From assembly GCA_033807775.1 (NCBI GenBank), contig CM066318.1, positions 87,934,879 to 87,998,878 of the forward strand: DNA of 64,000 bases, in the 5' to 3' direction. The stretch comes from Saussurea involucrata (lineage: Eukaryota > Streptophyta > Magnoliopsida > Asterales > Asteraceae). Below are positions 55,549 to 64,000 of the stretch, in pieces. The number at the start of each line of letters is the position of its first letter. Positions within the stretch are counted from its first letter, which is position 1. The notes under the pieces are model-generated. The model was not told where the DNA came from. It did not search any database and worked only from the letters and a program-made list of their open reading frames with translations. The translations under genes and the position numbers were made by a program.

Positions 55549-56407
55549 GCACTACCGGAATTCGGGAATCCGGAATTTCCGTACCCGGAACTCGGTTTAG
55601 GGTATTTTAGGGAGGAGTGCAGGGAGAATCGGTATGTTATGCGATTAGTTGGGTAACCCTTTCTCTCTTGTGTGTTTGGGGTGAAATGTAGGCACGAGTG
55701 GGGGATAAGCAGTTGCAAGTAAGAACACTTAGCTGGACGCCAAGTGAGTCTTTCTAAACTGAAGCTTTATCGATACTCGAATGTATTACTTGTACCGATG
55801 TATTGAATTGCAAGATTTACGTTGTTTTAAATATGCATGTTCAAAGCGTGTGAATTATTTTATGATATGTACGAGGCATGTGAGAATTTAATATGGATAT
55901 ATGGGGAGTGTGTCCCATGCAGGATATATGAATTTGTTTCATATGATCACTAAGGGCGGGTGTGTGCCCTAACACGTTATCACAGGTGTACGTGGCTAAG
56001 TGCGAGTTGTTAATATATGTTGTGTGTGTATTTAATTGACAAAGGTGTAATTATTTATAAATGCTTATAAACTCTTTTAGTTGATAATTATGGCGTGGTG
56101 TTGGTAGCAAGAGGGATCTCACTAGACCTCATTGTCTAACCCTCGCTTTTCAAAACTAAAACCTTTTCAGGTAAGCAGGTAACCGAGATCTCGTTTAGAG
56201 GGAATGGCAAGTCGTGAGTTGGAGCTTGCGTATAGAAGGATTAGAAGACTTTCCCTTTTTATTTTTATTTTGGTAGTTATGTTCTCAGCTGTAGTTAGGG
56301 TTATTTCCGCAAACCTAATTTTGCAACCCTGATAGTTGTTGGGCCATTATGGCGTTTGGAATTAATGAGGTAGCTTTTGGCATGCTTGGTTGGTGTGGGT
56401 TGTTACA
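55549..56407 (+). repeat. Truncated 5' LTR of third gypsy element
   Basis: It matches 61527-62379 with a few percent differences and ends GGTTGTTACA. The U3 part with the probable promoter is gone, so this copy is likely silent from its own LTR. Confidence 0.88.
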
Positions 56408-56409
56408 GT

Positions 56410-56421
56410 TGGTATCAGAGC
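56410..56421 (+). other. Primer-binding site, initiator tRNA-Met type
   Basis: TGGTATCAGAGC, two bases after the LTR end. Confidence 0.9.
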
Positions 56422-59400
56422 GCTAGTTTAAGGGATTTAGGTGACCGGATGGGCATACACTTAAACTGTAGAGTAGGAGGACACAACTGAGATATAGGAA
56501 GCCTTTAAGGAAGACCTTAATCACTGAGAATTTAGGACGATGGTAGTGAGGACTCTCATGTAAGGTAAATTCAAATCACATCTGGCCAATGTCTTTATGA
56601 ATTTACAGGTGCATGAGTGTGCTTGATTACTGTTGTTCTGATGGTCGATGGAGGTGTTAGTGTGTAGAGAGTGGTGGTTAGTGTGTGGAGTATGGTGGTT
56701 AGTGTGTGGAGAGTAATGGTAGTGTGTGGAGTGTGGTAGTTAGTGTGTAGAGAACGGTGGTAGTGTAAGGATTGGCGGTAGTGTGTAGAGTTCTAACCTT
56801 GTCATGATGGCAACGGTTTAGTGTGTTGTGCAAGATTATTCATGGTGTGATTAATGACACTATCTAGAAGGAGTATTGTTTGAATGGTGGGTGTCCGTGT
56901 GAGGTAGAATCTTTAGGGTTCTTAAGGGAAAAATAATTGGTTGGTGGTGAGCACCTAATTTCTGATGACTCTTCATTCTGGGAGTTTTCGATGTATTGAG
57001 AGTTTCAACTCAAGGATCGGGTAGTAGAGATGTTCTTCCTTACTTTCTAGTCAGTGGATGAGTGGCAAGGGTGGTTAAGAAATGATAGACATGTAGATTG
57101 GTAATTTGAGGCAAGGATAAATGAAAGAGGGCTATTATTGGTTAACCTATTAGGGGTCGAAGTGAAGCCGCATATTTTTGCAAATCAGTAGTCGAGTGGT
57201 AACTGTGAAGTTGGGGCATACAATTGTGTGGGGAAGCATTGATACCGAAGGTTGTTGCAAATGTGAGGAACCTGATGGTTTGATCGGAAGTAGGGCGCCA
57301 GTGTTGAATTGTTATGACTGCAAACGGTTGACCTTGCTAGAGCGAATATCCTTCAATGTAAAGTGAGTCATGCATTGTATTTTCAAACAAGCTACATGAG
57401 TCCTTCATGTCAAAATGTGTGTGTGTGTGCCTTGTAAGTTTCTGGTTTTTAAAATGAGTTGGCGCGTGCAAGTGTGTGTTTGAAAGAAAATACAAAATTA
57501 TTTACGTTGTGTGATAAATTTCGAACTTGGAGAAATAGTGAATTATTTCACCTCTTTTACGAGTGAGTTAACCTTTGCCGTAAAAATTATAACAACATTT
57601 GATCGCATGGTTTTATAAGCGAATTCGGTATGGACGCGTTGTTATCATATTAGCGAGTGTGAGAGTCGACCGACTCTCCCAGTGTGGGTGATTTTGCTGT
57701 ATTTTAAAATTTTGCACGAAAAGAGTTTCAGTAAATGCACTTTCGATTGATGGACAAGGTTGTGAGAAATCATGGATGGTGTGTGAGCTATCTTTGAGAT
57801 CGGTGTGTGTGTGGTTGTTCTTTATGGAGGTGTCGTGTCATGCATATCAAACCTTGTTTCGTGGTGTATTTTAAGTGTGTAAAACGATTTAAATCATTGT
57901 GTTGTCATGCATGAAGGCTATGAACTCGCTAGGTAGTAAGAGATATCGCGCTTAAGAATGTGCATAGTTCCGAGTGTGGAAAAATGTGGTTGAGTCGTCG
58001 ATGGTCGATTCGTAACCTTGGTGTTTCCTTTTAGGGAGGGCGGCGTTTAACTGCAGCCTCAGTCTTTGACTTTAGAGATGCTTGTATTATAGTAGTCCTT
58101 GCTCTTGTTTGGTAATTTGACGCGTGGCTGACGGCAGGGGGTGTGTCACGGGTGATTTCGAAGTAGGCAAGATACTTCGAAAGGTAACGTTGTAGTATGT
58201 TGATGAAATGGTATCGGCGTGGAGCCGGAGCTTGAGGTGGCTTAGTATTTAGGCTATTTGTCGGGCATTGATGTTGGAGTCAACGACGGTTGTTGAGATC
58301 GTTGTCGGGAGATTGGAATTGGAAAAGGTAGCCCTGGTGTGATTATTTCATCGGGTGTATACGTGGAGGTTAGAGTTCGGTTGGGAAAGGTGTGTATCTG
58401 TCAAAAGGTTGGACCGCCTTTTTGGTAAGTGTTCTGAAAGTGGAGAATTAATAGTTGGATAGGTGATTTTCCTATGTGATTGATGTTTCGTTTGTGGATG
58501 AGGTAGTTAGCACAACTCATGTGGGACGCATGGATTATGTGGTCCGCAAGGGAGCGTCTTATCGTCTGATTTATTTGAGCATGTCTCGTGTGGATTTCGA
58601 ATAGTCGACTGGGGATAAAGACCCGATAGAGTGAAGTAGACGATTATAATTTGTAGTTCATCTAGATTGGAGAAGGCAAGGCCTAGTGTGCGTACAAGTG
58701 ATCGAGGGGTTTGTACCTCTAGTGTGTAGTGGTTGTGTGGATAAGTGGGTGGTAACTTATACAAAGTGGGCATGCGAGTCGTTTGTGGGAAGGAGTTGCT
58801 GTGAGGATTAAGTGGTGGGCTGGTGTCGTTATGGGATGAGCGTAAGTAGAAGTCTTTGCTCGGGATTTGCTAATAAGTTATTTAAATGTGGTAAATTATG
58901 TGTGTTGAGATGCATAGATGTTTGAATGGCGTGTAGTATTGTCATCTGAGAATAAAGAATGAGGTAGTAGTTGGTGGCTAGCTAAGAAGGAAATTGTGTA
59001 CTCTTTGGTTGCAAAGAGTTGATGAGTGAGTTTGCCTTGTGTCATTGAAATATTTGTGAAGATGTTGGATTGGTTAGTTTAGAATGATTCGTGGTAGATA
59101 CGAAATCTTTGTGAATGTTGAGCTAATCCTTGTATGTAAGGGAAATTCAAAGGAGTGGGTTAATCTCGTTCGGGGAAATGAGAAGTGTGCGGTGGCTTCG
59201 AGCATTGGGTGCTATTTCAGAATGACTTGGTTGAATTTGTGTATAAGATGTGGTGAAACTATTGGTTAGGCATAGTAACCGTTGATTTGCATGTATGGAG
59301 TGGTCATTGTTGGACGAGAAACGTTTCACACTAGCGTGAGGAATTAGGGATGGTATGTTGAATTAAGTGAGTAAAACTGGAGGTAGAAAGTATGGCAAGT

Positions 59401-60460
59401 GACGCAGAAGATGGGAAACAACGTTTTTAGAGTGTCATTGTCGGATACATGAGCTCCTAGTGGGAGTGTAAGAAAGAGGATTTGCGTGTATGTGATGATT
59501 CAAGGGTCGGGGGAAGCTAGTTTGCGTGGTTGGTCAAAAGTGTGCACCTTCTAGTGAATTGTTCTTTGGAAACATGTTTTATGTTTTGAGAAGGAAGTGG
59601 AAGAAGGAAGTTGAATGTAGTACTCGGAATGAATGGCCATTGGGTTAGACTTGGAGATAGTGTGGGAAATATTTCAAGTGAGCTTGTCGTTCGGTGTTAA
59701 GCTAATGAAGATGATTTTGAGTGAGCATGGACGACGGTTGGATGCAAGGAGAATTTGAATGTGTGTCTTCAGGGTTGGTTTTGTTTGGATTGGTGGGTAC
59801 TTCAGATGTTAGGGTGTGGAGGTTTCCTACTTTTAGCTCTGTTTAGTGTGGGGTGATGTTGTGGTGAAAGCGTGTGGATTGTGACTATTATCGATGGATT
59901 GTAGTCAATACAATTCAAGTAAGAAAAGTGTTACATGCCTTAGACGTATATTGTGTTGGGAAAAGTGATTGTAGAATTGTGTGTTATCTGTTAAAGGGGA
60001 TCATAACTGTGAGTTAAGGTGATACTCGAGGTTAACCTTGTGTTAAGTTGGTGAATTGAGCGTTCGTTATTCTATTAAGGGATTCATGTTGTTGTGGCGT
60101 TAACCTTTATGAATTTGTTCTGTCACAGAAGTGAAGTTGTGAGTGAAAATCTTAATTGTTTCAAAACCGTGAGTCTAGGTGTGTGGACGGTATTGTGTTC
60201 AGTTGGCCTGAAACGTTATTTTTATGTTACGCGAATTTTCTAGGGTTGGAGTATAGTTGACCGAAGGTGTGATGATTCATGGTATACGCCCTACCGTTGA
60301 AGGATTATGCATGTGGTTGCAATAGAATCCTTAGAGAAACAAAGAGCTCGGCGTGTGCAGTTATCTGAGATTCTTTCGAGAATAAAGATGTATCGTGAGA
60401 AGAGGTTGTTGGTGAGACCGAAAGTCGCGCGGTTGACCGCAGATAAGTCAACCAGGTTCA
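56422..60460 (+). other. Interior of third gypsy element, no recognisable coding
   Basis: GT-rich, with short open frames only and no Gag, protease, RT or RNase H motif I can see. At 56657-56790 there are six to seven units of a roughly 21-bp repeat around ggtggttagtgtgtggag. This resembles the LARD interior in composition. Confidence 0.65.
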
Positions 60461-60895
60461 CGGGAAGTTAAGGGTGGCTCAAGACCGCCACAGGGTTATG
60501 TGAGAAAAAGGAGGAGATCGATTGAAATTCCAAGTAGGAAACAGTGTGATGCTTAAAGCTTCGTCGTGGAAAGACGTTATGTGTTTGGAAAGAAAGGGGA
60601 GCTAAGGCCTAGGTAGGTCGGGCCGTTAGCCATCACCGAACGTGTAGGTGAAGTGGCGTATAAGCTGGAGTTGCCCGAGGAGCTTCGGGGAGTTCATTCG
60701 ACCTTTCACATGTCGAATCTTAGGAAGTGCTTGGCCGAGAAAAGCATGGTCGTACCGCTAGAAGACACTCGTGTGGATGAAAAGTTGGATTATGCGAAGG
60801 AACCGTTGGCGATTGTAGATCGCAAAGTTAGAAAGTTGAGGAACCGTTTTCCTCATCTGTTCGAAGATGGAATTCCGGGGACGGAATTCTTTTGA
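60461..60895 (+). pseudogene. Pol C-terminus with internally deleted chromodomain
   Basis: 60653-60895 encodes LELPEELRGVHSTFHMSNLRK and CLAEKSMVVPLEDTRVDEK, homologous to the copies at 46264 and 53612. RKVRKLRN is then followed immediately by RFPHLFEDG: the middle of the chromodomain (the VQW segment) is missing. Upstream, 60520-60650 is decayed GPY-region sequence (FQVGNSVMLKASSWKDV) with stops. This is the only recognisable protein remnant of the third element. Confidence 0.72.
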
Positions 60896-60906
60896 GGGGA
60901 CGATGA

Positions 60907-62379
60907 TGTAATAAACGGGTCCTTTTGTGAATAAATAATAAAGTTTGGTGGCCAAAGTGTGAAAGAGGTAAAGTTTGGTGTACATTTGTGAGGGTTATAA
61001 ATTAGAGTAAAACCCCTAATAACCCTAAATTCTTACCAAATCAGTGTGTGCGGCTAAGAGGACGATAAGTGTGTGAAATTCATCCAGGAGCCAAGCAGTT
61101 GAGATCTCTCCAAGTGGTGAGTGGAATCATCATCCCAAGGTAATCTAATTCTCTTTCTCCTTTGCTTTTATTGGGAAGAATGGGAATTTGGTGGAGGCTA
61201 ATAACTCTTGTTCTTTACTGATAAGAATATGGGGTTTGTGTGTCTTTCTAATTTAATCATGTAGAAATCGGATGAATAACTTGCTATATTGATTAGATAT
61301 GGCATCTCTTTGTTTATAGCGGCTTAGCATCGAGTGTGAAATCCTATTGCGAATTAATCGCTGGGTTTTGAGTTTAAAACGTTCGATAAGGAAACCCAGT
61401 GTCCAGAATTCGCTAGATCCAGTGTGGGATCCGGTATGGAACCGGGATCCGGTATTGGGTCCGGTATGGAACCGAGATCTGGTGTGGGATCCGGTGTGGG
61501 ATCCGGTATGGAACCGGAATCCGATATGGGATCCGGGAATCCGGAATTTCCGTACCCGGAACTCGGTTTAGGGTATTTTAGGGAGGAGTGCAGGGAGAAT
61601 CGGTATGTTATGCGATTAGTTGGGTAACCCTTTCTCTCTTGTGTGTTTGGGGTGAAATGTAGGCACGAGTGGGGGATAAGCAGTTGCAAATAAGAACACT
61701 TAGCTGGACGTCAGGTGAGTCTTTATAAACTGAAGCTTTATTGATACTCGAATGTATTACTTGTACCGATGTATTGAATTGCATGATTTACGTTGTTTTA
61801 AATATGCATGTTCAAAGCGTGTGAATTATTTTATGGATATGTACGAGGCATGTGAGAATTTAATATGGATATATGGGGAGTGTGTCTCATGCAGGATATA
61901 TGAATTTGTTTCATATAATCACTAAGGGCGGGTGTGTGCCCTAACACGTTGTCACATGTGTACGTGGCTAAGTGCGAGCTGTTACTATGTGTTGTGTGTG
62001 TATTTAACTGACAATGGTGTAATTGTTTATTAATGCTTATAAACTCTTTTAGTTGATAATTGTGGTGTGGTGTTGGTAGCAAGAGGGATCTCACTAGACC
62101 TCGTGGTCTAACCCTCGCTTTTCAAAACTAAAACCTTTTCAGGTAAGCAGGTAACCGAGAGCTCGTTTAGAGGGAATGGCAAGACGTGAGTTGGAGTTTG
62201 CGTATAGAAGGATTAGAAGACTTTCCCTTTTTATTTTTATTTTGGTAGTTATGTTCTCAGCTGTAGTTAGGGTTATTTCCACAAACCCAGTTTTGTAACC
62301 TTGATAGTTGTTGGGCCATTATGGCGTTTTGAATTAAAGAGGTAGCTTTTGGCATGCTTGGTTGGTGTGGGTTGTTACA
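60907..62379 (+). repeat. 3' LTR of third gypsy element
   Basis: 1473 bp with TGTAATAAAC...GGTTGTTACA ends, preceded by a polypurine tract (ttgaggggacga). At 61418-61545 it holds a tandem array of ggatccggtatggaacc-like units. Confidence 0.87.
60996..61002 (+). promoter_or_regulatory. Candidate TATA box in 3' LTR
   Basis: TATAAAT about 90 bp into the LTR. The corresponding region is deleted from the 5' LTR. Confidence 0.35.
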
Positions 62380-62480
62380 TGTTCATGTTACAAATTACTT
62401 GTATGCACAAATGCATACTGTCTACATGAAAGGCTACCAGAGTGTTCCTTAGTTTTCCAATTTTTTGAGGTTCTCTACAT
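62380..62480. mobile_element. Right half of a (TA)n hairpin element
   Basis: gttacaaatta-cttgtatgcacaaatgcatac ... ttagttttcc ... gaggttctct matches the right half of 41776-42005. The left half would have been on the other side of the third gypsy element and is missing. Confidence 0.65.
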
Positions 62481-62482
62481 AT

Positions 62483-62869
62483 GGGGGTGGTTTATTTTGC
62501 AACCCAGTAAAATGTTACAACCCCGTGCAACCCTTATCTAAACCATTCTTTTAGCCCATTCATTATGTAGACAATGGATTGATTACTAAATTGCATCAAT
62601 GATTAATGGTTTCATGCAATAATCTTACCTACAATGCATAGTATTGCATTAAATGCCATGGAATGCATGTTGTTTCATGAAAGTACCACTTTCATCCAAT
62701 ACATCACACGAATCGTTATGTACATTGACATATTTTGCATAAATTCAACGAAATTCGACAAAATCAGATAAATTCATTTAGAGAATCAATGAGAATCCAA
62801 ATGCAATGGACGGTTTAGATGAAGGTTGCATGAGTTGTAACTTTTTACTGGGTTGCAAAATAACATGGC

Positions 62870-62870
<1 letters not shown>
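62483..62870. mobile_element. MITE with TTATTTTGCAACCCAGTAAAA ends
   Basis: Inverted ends of about 35 bp (ttattttgcaacccag ... and ctgggttgcaaaataa) around a non-coding interior. (CT)n(TA)n follows on the right. No clear target duplication. Confidence 0.68.
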
Positions 62871-62945
<75 letters not shown>

Positions 62946-62960
62946 GGGGGGGAGGAGGGA
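62871..62960. repeat. Microsatellite (CT)n(TA)n(GA)n
   Basis: A palindromic compound tract: CT repeats, TA repeats, then GA repeats and a G-rich end. Confidence 0.9.
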
Positions 62961-63135
62961 GGGAGGTTCAGGGAAAACCTAAAAAACGGAAAACTGAAGA
63001 ACACCCTGGTGGCCCTTCATTTGGACGGTATGCACTTGTACGTACAAGGAATTTGTAACATGCACACGTGCATAAAAACCAAAAAAACAACATTTCAGTT
63101 TTCCGTTTTTTTTAGTTTTCCCCTGAACCTGACCC
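62961..63135. mobile_element. Hairpin element, second copy of the 41776 family
   Basis: Left arm ggttcagggaaaacctaaaa ... gaagaacacc ... ggacggtatgcacttgt and right arm ttttccgttttttttagttttcccctgaacc. The inner part of the right arm is shorter than in 41776-42005. (TA)n lies directly downstream. Confidence 0.75.
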
Positions 63136-63160
63136 TATATATATATATATATATATATAT

Positions 63161-63391
63161 AAAAGGTTGGGTTCTGGTGGGAAGTTGAGGTTAACGTGAG
63201 AAGTATTTGTCGACCGTTGGATGAGAAATGGACGCACATTGGTATGACATGCACCAAGATAAGATGCACCGAGATGCATCGGATCAATTCCCTTCTAAGG
63301 CGCAATTCACGGAAAGGTATTTTGATTAAAAGTGATCAATGGTTCATATTAACTTCTCACGTTTCTACCTCAACTTCTCACACGATCCTTC
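63161..63391. mobile_element. Hairpin element with ggtgggaagttgagg ends
   Basis: Inverted repeats of about 30 bp (63177-63205 and 63352-63382) between (TA)n on the left and (TA)n(GA)n on the right. The interior includes gatgcaccgagatgcatcg palindromic words. Non-coding. Confidence 0.68.
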
Positions 63392-63393
63392 AC

Positions 63394-63429
<36 letters not shown>

Positions 63430-63431
<2 letters not shown>

Positions 63432-63641
63432 GAGAGATCAAATGCAAATCACTCTACTTTTACAAACCGTGCAAACCGTCGATTTCATTGGTTAAGTTAA
63501 TGAAATTGGTTCATGAAGTTGTTAAATTTGATGAAATTGTGTCGTATAATTCTTTTCTTGATAAAATTGTTTCATATACTTGTGTTTTTATGTAGTTTCA
63601 TGCATTTTTCTCAATTATGATGAATTTGTTTCATGCATTTT
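63430..63641. mobile_element. Truncated element with gatgaaattg/ttcatg words
   Basis: After (GA)n the sequence repeats tgatgaaattg and tttcatgcattt words. It appears to be the left part of another hairpin element interrupted by the LTR at 63642. Confidence 0.4.
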
Positions 63642-64000
63642 TGTAATAGCCTAGTTTCTTTGAAAAAAAATCAACGAATAAAGTCAGTGGGTGCGGTGTG
63701 AAAAGTGAAAGCTGGAGAGCCTTGGTGTAAAAAGTGGAAATAAGTTAAAACCCCAAATTCCCCATTTCTCTTCTTCAGTATTGTGCGGCTAGTATGTGTG
63801 ATTGTGTGTGAAGAACTTTGCAACCTTGAGGGAAGAACATAAAATTGGAAGCTGCGAGTGAATCTTCATCTGCATCAAGGTAATCTCTCAATTCTCTAAT
63901 CTCTTTTTAGCTTTGGGGATGTTGGTTTGATTTTGGGGAGTCACTGTTGATCGACAACCCTCATGGTTGAGGGTGTGAGGGATTGATTGATTTGGATATT
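63642..64000 (+). repeat. 5' end of an LTR related to the third gypsy family
   Basis: It starts TGTAATAGCC (compare TGTAATAAAC at 60907) and shares the later words gtgtgcggct-a, gtgtgtga, the aatcatc/atctgcatc region and caaggtaatct-aattctct with the LTR at 60907-61160. It runs off the window. Confidence 0.6.

Larger units (their letters stand above)
55549..62379 (+). mobile_element. Third gypsy element, mostly non-coding, 5' LTR truncated
   Basis: It consists of a partial 5' LTR (55549-56407), initiator-Met primer site, 4.5-kb interior with only a pol C-terminal remnant, and 3' LTR (60907-62379). The 5' LTR lacks about 620 bp compared with the 3' LTR, starting within the ggatccgg tandem repeat, and abuts copy B. 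The element had inserted into a hairpin element whose right half remains at 62380-62480. Confidence 0.82.

Overview
The window reads as nuclear DNA of a flowering plant, most likely a dicot with a repeat-rich genome. I cannot name the family or species from the sequence. It is AT-rich, carries plant-type Ty3/gypsy (Athila-like and Tekay/Del-like) and Ty1/copia elements whose primer-binding sites match plant tRNA-Asp and initiator tRNA-Met, and is packed with short inverted-repeat elements. I found no rRNA, tRNA, organelle insertion or CRISPR. Only one ordinary gene is credible: a small intact AT-hook protein (25978-26286).

Left block, 1-17254: a nest at least four deep. A Ty1/copia element (RT end, RNase H and 3' LTR at 14752-17254) was split by a minus-strand Athila-like element, of which the decayed gag and one LTR remain (648-3791 plus 14707-14751). 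That gag was then cut by a CACTA transposon (terminus at 647). Its LTR was cut by a second, nearly complete Athila-like element on the plus strand (3792-14701; two 1604-bp LTRs, gag-pol, and a third coiled-coil reading frame after pol).

Middle block, 17255-29527: gene-type DNA crowded with inverted-repeat elements. Three long-TIR elements begin with (G)AGTAAATTAC (18090-20563, 22541-24078, 24235-25620), the second with a perfect 9-bp target duplication. There are several TTA-flanked MITEs, two fold-back elements and hairpin elements sitting in (TA)n tracts. The AT-hook gene starts about 360 bp after one of the long-TIR elements.

29528-38864: a young non-autonomous LTR element (LARD type) with LTRs of about 2.85 kb, an initiator-Met primer site and a 3.6-kb interior without recognisable protein. 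38865-43893 holds more MITEs and a probable short Helitron (42281-43206).

Right block, 43894-64000: a minus-strand Tekay-like gypsy array in which one LTR is shared by two internal regions (LTR-interior-LTR-partial interior). At about 55548 it is joined abruptly to a 5'-truncated LTR of a third gypsy element (55549-62379, plus strand, mostly non-coding). The far right is a run of hairpin elements in (TA)n/(AG)n tracts, and another LTR related to the third gypsy family begins at 63642 and runs off the window.

No transposase-encoding DNA transposon is present, and every retroelement reading frame is damaged by stops, frameshifts or deletions. Most stops fit C-to-T decay of methylated DNA. I did not find a convincing new defence or metabolic system. 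The features most worth a second look are the shared-LTR gypsy array and its deletion scar, the third reading frame of the Athila-like element, the (TA)n-seated palindromic elements, and the cluster of long-hairpin elements beside the only gene.
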